Shown: positions 26,582 through 34,814 of the stretch, in pieces | Position numbering within the stretch: position 1 is the stretch's first letter | Layout of the letters: each line of letters opens with the position of its first letter | Assembly: GCA_013388635.1 (NCBI GenBank) | Contig: JACAEX010000067.1 | Location: 1-64,000 of the forward strand | Length of the DNA: 64,000 nucleotides | Reading direction: 5' to 3' | Origin: Syntrophaceae bacterium | Lineage (GTDB): Bacteria; Desulfobacterota; BSN033; UBA1163 | Position numbers and translations under genes: made by a program | The notes under the pieces: generated by a model | The model's input: only the letters and a program-made list of their open reading frames with translations | Databases searched by the model: none | Told to the model about the DNA's origin: nothing

Positions 26582-27409
26582 ATGAAGGCATTCCGAGGTC
26601 AGCCGAGCATCTTCGCCTCTGCTCAGCCTGGGGTCCGCCAGGCTGAGCTGGAGGTGAGGAACGTATTTCTGAGTTTCGGGGGTGTGATGGCCCTCCATGA
26701 CGTCGATCTCACTGTTCATACCGGAGAGCTGGTTAGCATCATCGGGCCCAATGGTGCAGGGAAGACCAGCCTTCTGAACTGTATCACAGGTTATTATCAT
26801 CCCCAAAGAGGGCAGATCATTTTCAACGGAGAAGAGGTCACCGGCCTCTCTCCCCATCAGATCACCAAGAGAGGGATCGGAAGGACATATCAGAATATTG
26901 AGCTCTTCCCGGGGATCACCGTATTGGCCAATATGCTTTTGGCCCGGCATCTCTACTGTGACTATGGCATTGGAAAGGCTTCTCTCTTCTCCCCATCGGT
27001 TCGCAAGGAAGAGGTTCGTCACCGCCAGGTCTTGGAAGAGCTGATCGATTTTCTTGAGATGCAGTCCATTCGTAAGAAGACGGTCGGCTCCCTGCCTTAT
27101 GGATTACGGAAAAGGGTTGAACTGGGTCGGGCATTAGCGCTGGAACCCAAGCTTCTGGTCCTCGACGAACCCTTTGCCGGCATGACCCTTGAAGAGAAGG
27201 AGGACATGGTCAGGTTTTTGCTCGAGTTGAACTCGGCATGGGGGCAGACCATCATCCTGGTCGAGCACGATATGTCGGTCGTGATGAGCATCTCGCAGCG
27301 CATTATGGTTTTGAATTTTGGAGAGAAGATCGCAGAGGGTGCTCCGGAGGTGATCCAGAACCATCCTGAAGTGATCAAGGCCTATCTGGGTGAGACGACA
27401 AAATTCTAA
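26582..27409 (+). CDS. livG: ABC transporter ATP-binding protein, LivG family
   Basis: 275 aa. Walker A GPNGAGKTSL, the ABC signature region SLPYGLRKRVELGRALA (LPYG in place of LSGG, as is usual in LivG), Walker B KLLVLDEPFAGM and the H-loop LVEHDMSVVMSI are all present. The N-terminus has about 20 extra residues before the nucleotide-binding fold. It pairs with LivF to power uptake through LivH/LivM. A family C repeat separates it from the acyl-CoA synthetase. Confidence 0.9.
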   Translation: MKAFRGQPSIFASAQPGVRQAELEVRNVFLSFGGVMALHDVDLTVHTGELVSIIGPNGAGKTSLLNCITGYYHPQRGQIIFNGEEVTGLSPHQITKRGIGRTYQNIELFPGITVLANMLLARHLYCDYGIGKASLFSPSVRKEEVRHRQVLEELIDFLEMQSIRKKTVGSLPYGLRKRVELGRALALEPKLLVLDEPFAGMTLEEKEDMVRFLLELNSAWGQTIILVEHDMSVVMSISQRIMVLNFGEKIAEGAPEVIQNHPEVIKAYLGETTKF

Positions 27410-27505
27410 ATGGAATGTTGGAATATTGGAATGATGGTTGAAAAAATCTTTTGAGAGATTGTAACTTGCACCCAATATTCCGGCCTTCCATTATTCCGAA
27501 CCATT
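27408..27505. repeat. Family C intergenic repeat, copy 3
   Basis: Clearest copy: left arm aatggaatgttggaatattg, right arm cacccaatattcc followed by ttccattattccg. It lies within the liv operon between livG and the first acyl-CoA synthetase gene. Confidence 0.65.
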
Positions 27506-27528
27506 AATTGGAGTGGAGCTGGATCGAT

Positions 27529-29475
27529 ATGGCAGTTGAAAAGAGAGAGCGGGTCGAGCAGGATACTTTGTCCTCCTTAACTCAACATACCCTTCCGCAG
27601 ATCTTATTCAAACAGGCCAATCGGTTGGGATCGGATCACATCGCGATCCGGGAGAAGATGTACGGGAGATGGCTGGCGTATAGCTGGGAGGACTATCTCC
27701 GTTACACGAAACATACGGCTTTGGGTTTGTTGGCCATCGGCCTCAGACGGGGCGAAAACATCGGCATCATCACCGACAACCATCCGGAGTGGCTCTTCAC
27801 CGAGATGGGAGCCCAAGCCATCGGTGCGATCACGGTCAATCTCTTTACCTCCTCCATTGCCAAGGAACTGGCGGTGATGCTCAATCGTATTCAAGCGGTC
27901 TATGTGATCGCTCAAGACCAGGAGCAGGTCGATAAGCTCCTGGAGACGAAAGAAGAACTGCCCCATGTGAGAAAGGTGATCTATATCGATCCCACGGGCA
28001 TGAGGAGTTATTCCGGTAACCCCTGGCTGATGAGCTTTCAGGAGCTTCTCAAACTGGGTGAGAAATTGGAGAAGGCCGAGCCCCATCGGTTCGAAGAGGA
28101 GCTATGGAAGGGAAGACCGGAAGAGGTAGCCTTGATGATCATGACCTCCGGGACAACCGGGATACCAAAACTGGCCATGATCTCCCATCGCAGTTTCACC
28201 GAGATCGCACGGAAATGGGTTGAGACAGCGCCCATCGGGCCCGGGGATAACTGGATTTCCATCACCCCGACGGCATGGATTGTGGATCAGATGTGGGGAA
28301 TGGGCGTTTCGCCGCTGACCGGCATGACCATGAACTTCCCTGAGACCCTGGAGACCCAGGCGGAGGATTTTCGCGAGATCGGACCGGTCGTGGTCATCAC
28401 CTCTTCAAGGTTTTGGGAAGAACTGGCCTCCAAGATCAGAGTAAAGATTGCTGACGCAAGTTTCATCAAACGAAGACTCTTCGGGCTGGGCGAAAGGATC
28501 GGAGGCGCAGTGGTGGATCGGGAGTCTAAAAAGGAGGCGGTGCCGTCCTATTTGCACCTGCTTCATAGAATGTTTTCTAAGATCGTCTATCGTCCGTTAC
28601 TGGATCGGGTGGGATGTTCCCAGATCCGCGCGGCCATTACCGGAGGGCATCCGATCAGTCCGGATGTGATACGATTCTTTCGTGCGAAGGGACTGAATCT
28701 GAAACACGCCTATGGCCTCACAGAGGGAGGAGGAGTCTTTCAAGTTCAACCGGATAAAGAGGTCAAACCGGAGACGGTTGGGAAACCCCTGCCTCGAACC
28801 GAGATCAGGATTGCAGAGGATCAGGAAGTCCTTGTCAGGACCCCCTCCTGTTTCGTGGGCTATTATCAGGACCAAGAGGCCACGAATAAGGCCCTGAGGG
28901 ATGGCTGGCTTCATACGGGGGATGCGGGTTATATCGACGACGATGGCCATCTTCTCATCATCGGCCGCAAGGAAGAGATCATGCGGACCAGAGGAGGGGA
29001 GGCCTTTTCACCCGACTTTATTGAGACGAGGCTGAAATTCAGCCCCTTTATTAAAGAGGCCGTTGTTTTTGGCGAAGGCCGTGACTATATCACAGGGTTC
29101 ATCAATATCGATTTTGGAAACGTTGGGAGCTGGGCAGAGGATCGGATGATCCCCTATACGACCTATACCGACCTCTCTCAACAACCGCCGGTGGAGGAGC
29201 TGATCCTCGGTGAGGTCCGCCAGGTGAATACCCAACTTCCAAGGCCGATGAGGATTAAGAAGATCATTCTCCTCTACAAGCTCCTCGACGCGGACGATGA
29301 GGAGCTGACCCGAACGGGAAAGGTGCGGAGAAAGTTCGTCTATGAACAGTACCTCAAGCTGATCGAGGCGATGTATAGGGATGAAAAGGAGTTGGAGGTG
29401 ACCGGGAAGGTTCGCTACCGGGACGGGCATGTTGGGACCATTACGACGAAAGTAAAGATATTAACGGTGGAATAG
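27529..29475 (+). CDS. Long-chain-type acyl-CoA synthetase (AMP-binding)
   Basis: 648 aa, the long FadD15/ACSL form. The P-loop-like motif MIMTSGTTGIPKLAM (near residue 208), YGLTEGGGVF and the hinge DGWLHTGDAGYIDDDGH with IGRKEEIMRTRGGE are intact, followed by a C-terminal subdomain. It converts a carboxylic acid, ATP and CoA to acyl-CoA. ATG 27529 has GGAG upstream; a TTG at 27508 is in frame but less convincing. Lying between livG and livH, it probably activates whatever the transporter imports. The exact substrate is not readable. Confidence 0.85.
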   Translation: MAVEKRERVEQDTLSSLTQHTLPQILFKQANRLGSDHIAIREKMYGRWLAYSWEDYLRYTKHTALGLLAIGLRRGENIGIITDNHPEWLFTEMGAQAIGAITVNLFTSSIAKELAVMLNRIQAVYVIAQDQEQVDKLLETKEELPHVRKVIYIDPTGMRSYSGNPWLMSFQELLKLGEKLEKAEPHRFEEELWKGRPEEVALMIMTSGTTGIPKLAMISHRSFTEIARKWVETAPIGPGDNWISITPTAWIVDQMWGMGVSPLTGMTMNFPETLETQAEDFREIGPVVVITSSRFWEELASKIRVKIADASFIKRRLFGLGERIGGAVVDRESKKEAVPSYLHLLHRMFSKIVYRPLLDRVGCSQIRAAITGGHPISPDVIRFFRAKGLNLKHAYGLTEGGGVFQVQPDKEVKPETVGKPLPRTEIRIAEDQEVLVRTPSCFVGYYQDQEATNKALRDGWLHTGDAGYIDDDGHLLIIGRKEEIMRTRGGEAFSPDFIETRLKFSPFIKEAVVFGEGRDYITGFINIDFGNVGSWAEDRMIPYTTYTDLSQQPPVEELILGEVRQVNTQLPRPMRIKKIILLYKLLDADDEELTRTGKVRRKFVYEQYLKLIEAMYRDEKELEVTGKVRYRDGHVGTITTKVKILTVE

Positions 29476-29487
29476 GAGGCTCGAGAC

Positions 29488-29610
29488 GATACAATTCCAA
29501 TAACCAAATTTCAATTACCAAACGATGATTTTAAGAAATGAGTTTGGGTATTAATCGATTGGTGATTGGAAATTAGTTGATTATTGGTGCTTGATGTTTG
29601 GAATTTGTCC
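29488..29610. repeat. Family B intergenic repeat, copy 1
   Basis: Left arm attccaataaccaaatttca, right arm attattggtgcttgatgttt, with a central gattggtgattggaaat. It lies within the liv operon ahead of livH. The same vocabulary recurs near 41.3, 59.85 and 62.8 kb. Confidence 0.6.
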
Positions 29611-29624
29611 CAAAGGGGGTTGTT

Positions 29625-30503
29625 ATGGAATTTTTTCTTCAACTCTTGATTCAGGGATTGTCCGTGGGTTTCCTCTACGCCCTTGCTGCCCTCGGCTTTG
29701 TCATGATTTTTAAGTCCTCGAGCGTCCTCAATTTTGCTCATGGGGAGTTACTGGCGATCGGGGCTTTCATCTTCCTGGTCTTCTCCGTCCGGCTGAACCT
29801 CCCGATCCCCATCGCCTTTCTATTCACGCTGGCCGGGACCTTTGCGATGGGATTTGTGATCGAGCGTCTCTTTTTGCGGCCCTTGATCGGTGAGGCGCTG
29901 ATCGAAGTGATCATGCTCACCGTGGGGCTGGCCGCCATGTTCAAAGGGCTCCTGCTGGTCATCTTCGGAGGGAATCTATTTAATTATCCTGACTTCCTTC
30001 CCAAAGCCCTGACCATCGAGTGGGGGGCGATCACGATTCCGCCCGTCTATGTCGCTTCCTTTATCATCGGTATCATCTTCCTTTCGATCTTCGGATTCTT
30101 TTTCAAGTACTCGTCTCAGGGGATTTATATGAGGTCTGTGGCGGATAATCAGCCTGCTGCCCTCTCCTTAGGGGTCCATGTGAGGAGGGTCTTTGCCATG
30201 TCCTGGGCGATCGCGGCGCTGGTTTGTGCGCTCAGCGGGATCATTCTGGGGATCATGAACGGGATCAACGTCCACGATATCAGCATCATGGGCCTGAAGG
30301 TCTTCCCGGTCGTCATTCTCGGAGGACTGGAGAGCATTGGCGGAGCGATCATCGGAGGGCTGATCATCGGGTTGCTCGAAACCTTTACGGGCGGCTATCT
30401 CTCCACTTCGCTCAAGGAGGTCATCCCTTACGTGGTCCTCGTATTCATCTTGCTGGTGAAACCCTATGGGCTTTTTGGGCTGGTGGAGATTGAGCGGGTG
30501 TAA
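29625..30503 (+). CDS. livH: Branched-chain-type ABC permease LivH
   Basis: 292 aa with about eight hydrophobic segments. Typical LivH features are LIQGLSVGFLYALAALGFVM at the start, FAHGELLAIGAF, the coupling region VADNQPAALSLGV and LKVFPVVILGGLESIGGAII. It forms the membrane channel with LivM. ATG 29625 follows AAAGGGGG at 29612-29619; the frame is open further upstream but only through repeat sequence. A 122-bp gap with a strong hairpin separates it from livM. Confidence 0.9.
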   Translation: MEFFLQLLIQGLSVGFLYALAALGFVMIFKSSSVLNFAHGELLAIGAFIFLVFSVRLNLPIPIAFLFTLAGTFAMGFVIERLFLRPLIGEALIEVIMLTVGLAAMFKGLLLVIFGGNLFNYPDFLPKALTIEWGAITIPPVYVASFIIGIIFLSIFGFFFKYSSQGIYMRSVADNQPAALSLGVHVRRVFAMSWAIAALVCALSGIILGIMNGINVHDISIMGLKVFPVVILGGLESIGGAIIGGLIIGLLETFTGGYLSTSLKEVIPYVVLVFILLVKPYGLFGLVEIERV

Positions 30504-30540
30504 ACATGAAGGATAAGGAGATAGAGCGATTAAGAGAACG

Positions 30541-30606
30541 ATGGACGTTAAACGATGAACCATAAAGAAAAAACAAGGCGTTCATGGTTCATCGTTCATT
30601 GTCCAT
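30541..30606. repeat. Long hairpin between livH and livM
   Basis: A 23-base arm (30541-30563, starting atggacgttaaacgatgaac) pairs with 30584-30606 (atggttcatcgttcattgtc onward) with only three mismatches, around a 20-base loop. It has no T-tract, so it looks like an RNA structure or repeat, not a terminator. Confidence 0.7.
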
Positions 30607-30624
30607 AGTTACGAGGTTAAAAGA

Positions 30625-31695
30625 ATGCGGAGACTGAGATTTCATCCCTGTGGAAATTTTAAGGAGCGGTACGAGGAGGAGCTGACCATCTTCACAACCG
30701 ACTTCGGAAGGTTCTGGTTACTGGTCGGGCTCCTCATCCTCTTTGTGGTCATCCCCTTCCTCAGCAAGCCCTACCTTTTATATGTCATCAATCACATCGG
30801 GATGGCTGCCATTGCTGCCATCGGCCTCAACATCCTGATCGGATATACCGGCCAGATCTCCCTTGGCCATGGTGCTTTTTTCGGTGTGGGGGCGTATGCA
30901 GCCGCTATTCTTGGAACAGCTGGAGGTTTTCCATTCTGGCTTTCGGTGATCGCTGCAGGTGTGATCACCGCATGGGTGGGTATGCTCTTCGGGATTCCAT
31001 CGGTTCGTCTCAAGCACCTCTACCTGACGATTGCCACCCTGGCTGGCCAGTTCATTCTTCAATACCTCTTTGTCCAGTGGGAAAGCCTGACCAAAGGGCC
31101 TGAAGGGATCATGCTGCCCCGGGCGACCCTCTTCGGAGTCGATGTGAAAGGGGATCGGGCTTTCTATTATGTGATCTTCGTCTCTTTTGTCATCCTGACG
31201 TGGATCGCTGTCAACCTCGTGCGCACCCGATATGGCCGTGCCTTTATCGCGATCCGAGACAATGATAGGGCAGCCGAGGGCATGGGCATCCCCATCTTTC
31301 GTTACAAGCTTCTCTCTTTCGCCATCAGCTCCTTCTACGCCGGGTTCGCCGGAGGGCTTTCGGCCTACTACATCGGCAGCATCACTCCCGAGCCGTATAC
31401 GTTATTTCTCTCCGTAGAGTACATAGCGATGATCATCATCGGAGGCCTGGGGAGTATCCCGGGTTCTGTGTTCGGCGCGATCTTCATCACCCTTTTAAAT
31501 GAGTTGCTAAGCCATGCCACGGAGTTCTTTATGAATATCGGGGCCCTCACCAAGATCGCCCTTACCATTGCACCTCTAAGGGAGTTCGTCTTTGGATTGG
31601 CGATCGTCTTTTTTATCATCTTTGAACCCAAAGGCTTGGCAGAGGTATGGCGAATCATCAAGTCGAGCTTTAAACTCTGGCCCTTTTCCTATTGA
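30625..31695 (+). CDS. livM: Branched-chain-type ABC permease LivM
   Basis: 356 aa with about nine membrane segments after a 40-residue hydrophilic N-terminus. Family motifs: AIAAIGLNILIGYTGQISLG, HGAFFGVGAYAAAILG, the cytoplasmic coupling segment RTRYGRAFIAIRDNDRAAEG, and YIAMIIIGGLGSIPGSVFGA. It completes the liv permease pair. The gap of 250 bp to livF is unusually long for this operon and shows no recognisable feature. Confidence 0.9.
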   Translation: MRRLRFHPCGNFKERYEEELTIFTTDFGRFWLLVGLLILFVVIPFLSKPYLLYVINHIGMAAIAAIGLNILIGYTGQISLGHGAFFGVGAYAAAILGTAGGFPFWLSVIAAGVITAWVGMLFGIPSVRLKHLYLTIATLAGQFILQYLFVQWESLTKGPEGIMLPRATLFGVDVKGDRAFYYVIFVSFVILTWIAVNLVRTRYGRAFIAIRDNDRAAEGMGIPIFRYKLLSFAISSFYAGFAGGLSAYYIGSITPEPYTLFLSVEYIAMIIIGGLGSIPGSVFGAIFITLLNELLSHATEFFMNIGALTKIALTIAPLREFVFGLAIVFFIIFEPKGLAEVWRIIKSSFKLWPFSY

Positions 31696-31945
31696 GATCT
31701 CGGTCTCCTCCTTATCGCTTGGAGGCTGTGTCGTAATTGTGATAAGAGACGGATGTCGGCAGGACAGGCAGTCAGGCTTCTCAGCTTTAGGATGCGGTCG
31801 TTTAGAGTCATCGGTCATCATCCTTCTTAGGGATGAAATGCTTTTCATGGGCTTGGGGCTGAGAAATTGAACCAATAAAAGGTTTCCGCCCTAAGGCTTT
31901 GTCACCTGATCGCCTGTCCCATTTTGGAACAGAGGTGAGGCTCTT

Positions 31946-32749
31946 ATGGAAGACAATATCCTGCTTCAGCTCAATAACATTTCCGTCGTTTACTCCGATG
32001 TGATCCAGGTGCTCAAAGGGGTTTCGCTGGTCGTTAAGAAAGGGCAGATCGTCTCCCTGCTCGGCAGCAATGGCGCCGGCAAGACCACGACCCTGAAGGC
32101 GATCTCCGGGCTGCTCAAGCCGGAGAATGGGAAGGTGACAGAGGGCAACATCGTTTACGAAGGCCATCTGATCCAGAATTCAGCTCCCGAACAGATCACC
32201 CGGCTTGGGATCATTCAGGTTTTAGAGGGCCGCCAACCCTTTAAGTATCTGACGGTTGAAGAGAATCTGCGGGTGGGGACAGCCACGCGATGGGGTAAGC
32301 CTTACAAGAAGGATCTTGAACTGGTCTACCACTACTTTCAACCCCTGGTGGCTCGGAAAAACAGGTTGGCCGGATATTGCAGCGGGGGTGAACTCCAGAT
32401 GCTCGTCATGGGACGAGCCCTGATGGCCCACCCCAAACTCCTGTTGCTGGATGAACCGTCGCTGGGTTTGGCCCCTTTTCTGGTCAGGGAGATTTTTGAG
32501 ATCGTGAAGAGGATCAACGAAGAACAACGGACCACCATTATGCTGGTGGAGCAGAATGCCAACATGGCCCTCCTGATCGCCCACTACGGATATGTGATGG
32601 AAAATGGCAAGATTGTGATGGAGGATGAGGCCAAAAAGTTGAGGGAGAATCCGGATGTGAAGGAATTTTATCTCGGAACAGCAGCCTCAGGAGTGCTCAA
32701 GTCCTATAAAGAGGTGAAGTCTTATAAGAGGCGTAAGCGCTGGCTATGA
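31946..32749 (+). CDS. livF: ABC transporter ATP-binding protein, LivF family
   Basis: 267 aa. Walker A GSNGAGKTTT, Q-loop, signature YCSGGELQMLVMGRALM, Walker B KLLLLDEPSLGL and H-loop MLVEQNANMAL are present. About 20 residues past the normal end (VLKSYKEVKSYKRRKRWL) are basic and not conserved in the family. It works with LivG. The second acyl-CoA synthetase begins 169 bp later. Confidence 0.9.
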   Translation: MEDNILLQLNNISVVYSDVIQVLKGVSLVVKKGQIVSLLGSNGAGKTTTLKAISGLLKPENGKVTEGNIVYEGHLIQNSAPEQITRLGIIQVLEGRQPFKYLTVEENLRVGTATRWGKPYKKDLELVYHYFQPLVARKNRLAGYCSGGELQMLVMGRALMAHPKLLLLDEPSLGLAPFLVREIFEIVKRINEEQRTTIMLVEQNANMALLIAHYGYVMENGKIVMEDEAKKLRENPDVKEFYLGTAASGVLKSYKEVKSYKRRKRWL

Positions 32750-32918
32750 TACGGATGGAGGCTGAAGGAGCATCCCGATAGAAAGGGACTTGAGGTGAGA
32801 GGTGAAGCGGTTCCTCCTCAAACCTTGCCCTGAAAAGCTTTCCAATGAAAGGCCCTCAAGAAGACCGACCCATCATTTCGCTATTCCATTATTCCCCTCT
32901 TGCCGGAGGAGAGGTCTG

Positions 32919-34499
32919 ATGAACAGTCTGGATATCCATATCGGAGAGATGTTGGCGAGAAATGCACGGTTGTATCCCGAAGAGGTGGCCCTGATCGAGA
33001 GAAATCCCACCGAGCGTAAGAGAAGGGAGATCACGTGGAGGCAGTTCGATGAGCAGGCCAACCGATTTGCCAATGTCCTTCTGAAGAAAGGGATAAAGAA
33101 GGGCGACCGGGTGATCCATCTCATGATGAACTCCCTGGAGTGGCTGATCGCTTACTTCGGCATCGTTCGCACAGGGGCGTGGGCCGTCCCTCTCAACTTT
33201 CGATTTACGGCCGGGGATATTAAATACTGTTGCGATGTGGCAGAACCTCAAGGTCTGATCTTCGGCGAGGAGTTTATCGATCGGATCGATCAGATCAAGG
33301 ATGAGCTTCCTACCGTCAAGCATTACATCTCTGTCGGTAAAGAGGGCCCAAATTATGCAGAGCCTTTCGATCGGATAGTTGAAAAATCTACTCCCACGCC
33401 TCCCAGTGTTGAGATCCTTCTCAGCGATCCCTGTGGCCTCTACTTTACCTCCGGTACCACGGGTCAACCGAAACCCATTCTGCTGACCCATAAGAACATG
33501 GTCTGCGCCTCCATTACGGAGAACGCTCATCATCATCAGACCAGAAAGGATAATTTCATCCTGATCCCTCCCCTCTATCATACCGGGTCGAAGATGCATT
33601 GGTTCGGAAGCCTGATTGTCGGAGGGAAGGCAGTGATTCTGAAAGGGATTTCACCGGAGGCGATTCTGGAGGCCATCAGCGAAGAGAAGGCGACGCTGAT
33701 CTTCCTTCTCGTCCCATGGGCTCGAGACATCCTTTTAAAACTTGACAGCGGAGAGCTGAAGCTGAAGGACTATCAGCTCAGCCAATGGAGGCTCATGCAT
33801 ATTGGGGCTCAGCCTGTTCCGCCCTCATTGGTCAAGCACTGGAAAGAGTACTTCCCAAAGATGGCCTATGATACGAACTACGGTTTGAGTGAATCGACCG
33901 GACCGGGCTGCGTCCATCTGGGCATAGAGAATGAGCATAAGGTCGGAGCGATCGGTCTTCCTGGGTTCAACTGGGAGGCTCGGATTGTGGACACAGAGGG
34001 AAACCCGGTCACCATGGGAGAGGTGGGAGAACTGGTCGTCCGCGGGGATGGGGTGATGAGGGAGTACTACAAAAACCCTGAGGCCACAGCCAGGACCCTC
34101 AGGGACGGATGGTTGTACACTGGCGATATGGCCAAACAGGATGAAGAGGGTTTTATCTATCTCGTCGATCGAAAAAAGGATCTGATCATCTGCGGTGGCG
34201 AGAATGTCTTTCCCGTCGAGGTGGAAGACTTTCTCCACAGCCATCCGAGCGTGAAGGATGTGGCAGCCATCGGATTCCCGGATGAACGTCTGGGTGAGGT
34301 GGTGGGGGTGATCATTGAGGTCGTTCCAGGAAAGGTTCTGACTGAAGAGGAGGTCAGCCGGTATTGCGAGCAACTGCCGAAGTATAAGAGACCGAAGAAG
34401 ATCCTCTTCGGTGAGGTCCCCCGCAACCCAACAGGAAAGATCGAGAAGCCGAAGCTGCGAAAGAAGTATATCGGAACAGAAGAGGCCTTCAAGATATAA
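32919..34499 (+). CDS. Acyl-CoA synthetase (AMP-binding, medium-chain/aryl type)
   Basis: 526 aa class I adenylate-forming enzyme. Motifs: YFTSGTTGQPKPILLTHKN, the aromatic NYGLSESTGPG, DGWLYTGDMAKQDEEGF, the hinge VDRKKDLIICGGENVFP, and the catalytic Lys in PRNPTGKIEKPKLRKKY. It is shorter than the first synthetase and closer to benzoate/cyclohexane-carboxylate or short/medium-chain ligases. ATG 32919 follows GGAGGAGAGG; 39 codons upstream in frame are repeat-like and lack a good site. Last gene of the liv cluster. Confidence 0.85.
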   Translation: MNSLDIHIGEMLARNARLYPEEVALIERNPTERKRREITWRQFDEQANRFANVLLKKGIKKGDRVIHLMMNSLEWLIAYFGIVRTGAWAVPLNFRFTAGDIKYCCDVAEPQGLIFGEEFIDRIDQIKDELPTVKHYISVGKEGPNYAEPFDRIVEKSTPTPPSVEILLSDPCGLYFTSGTTGQPKPILLTHKNMVCASITENAHHHQTRKDNFILIPPLYHTGSKMHWFGSLIVGGKAVILKGISPEAILEAISEEKATLIFLLVPWARDILLKLDSGELKLKDYQLSQWRLMHIGAQPVPPSLVKHWKEYFPKMAYDTNYGLSESTGPGCVHLGIENEHKVGAIGLPGFNWEARIVDTEGNPVTMGEVGELVVRGDGVMREYYKNPEATARTLRDGWLYTGDMAKQDEEGFIYLVDRKKDLIICGGENVFPVEVEDFLHSHPSVKDVAAIGFPDERLGEVVGVIIEVVPGKVLTEEEVSRYCEQLPKYKRPKKILFGEVPRNPTGKIEKPKLRKKYIGTEEAFKI

Positions 34500-34534
34500 T
34501 CCATGATATCGCTCTCGCAATAAAGAGGGGTTTG

Positions 34535-34554
34535 GACAGAGGGTCTCCTCTGTC
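34535..34554. other. Eight-base-pair perfect hairpin downstream of the liv cluster
   Basis: gacagagg (34535-34542) and cctctgtc (34547-34554) pair perfectly around GTCT. There is no T-run immediately after on the plus strand, so it is a weak terminator at best. It lies 36 bases after the last liv-cluster stop. Confidence 0.45.
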
Positions 34555-34677
34555 TGCAAGGTTCTGTTTACGGCCTACCCTGAGTTTTAGCTCAATCAGG
34601 TCTTGAATCGAAACAGCTGGTATCTTCTCGTCCTTGAGTTCAACCTTAATCGGCCTGCTTTTCAGCTCCCACCCTGC
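34552..34677 (-). pseudogene. Possible remnant of a nucleotidyltransferase-like protein
   Basis: In the 315-bp gap before priA, the minus strand reads ELKSRPIKVELKDEKIPAVS, then IQDLIELKLRVGRKQNLAD. This resembles the C-terminal segment of nucleotidyltransferase/DUF6036-type proteins, where I-P-V-S-x-x-D-L-I-x-L-K-x-x-x-G-R-x-x-D-L-A-D is common. A stop codon (34678-34680) lies just upstream and there is no start, so at most this is a decayed fragment. Identification rests on one short motif. Confidence 0.35.
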
Positions 34678-34814
34678 TCAGTTCTTTAAATATGTTTGAG
34701 GTTTCGGCTCCGTTAATCAAACCCGCCTGAAGAGTCGAGACCAATCTATCAGAGGCAGCGGGAAAGCCCGGTGGGATTTGACAAAGTTGAGCAAAAGCGG
34801 ATAATTTGGAGAAG

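Noticed and set aside
25787-27022. 411-codon minus-strand frame across livK and livG
   Set aside because: Antisense to two unmistakable transporter genes; composition shows no domain.
34500-34814. tRNA or small RNA in the gap before priA
   Set aside because: No cloverleaf or T-arm consensus found; only a hairpin and a decayed protein fragment are visible.
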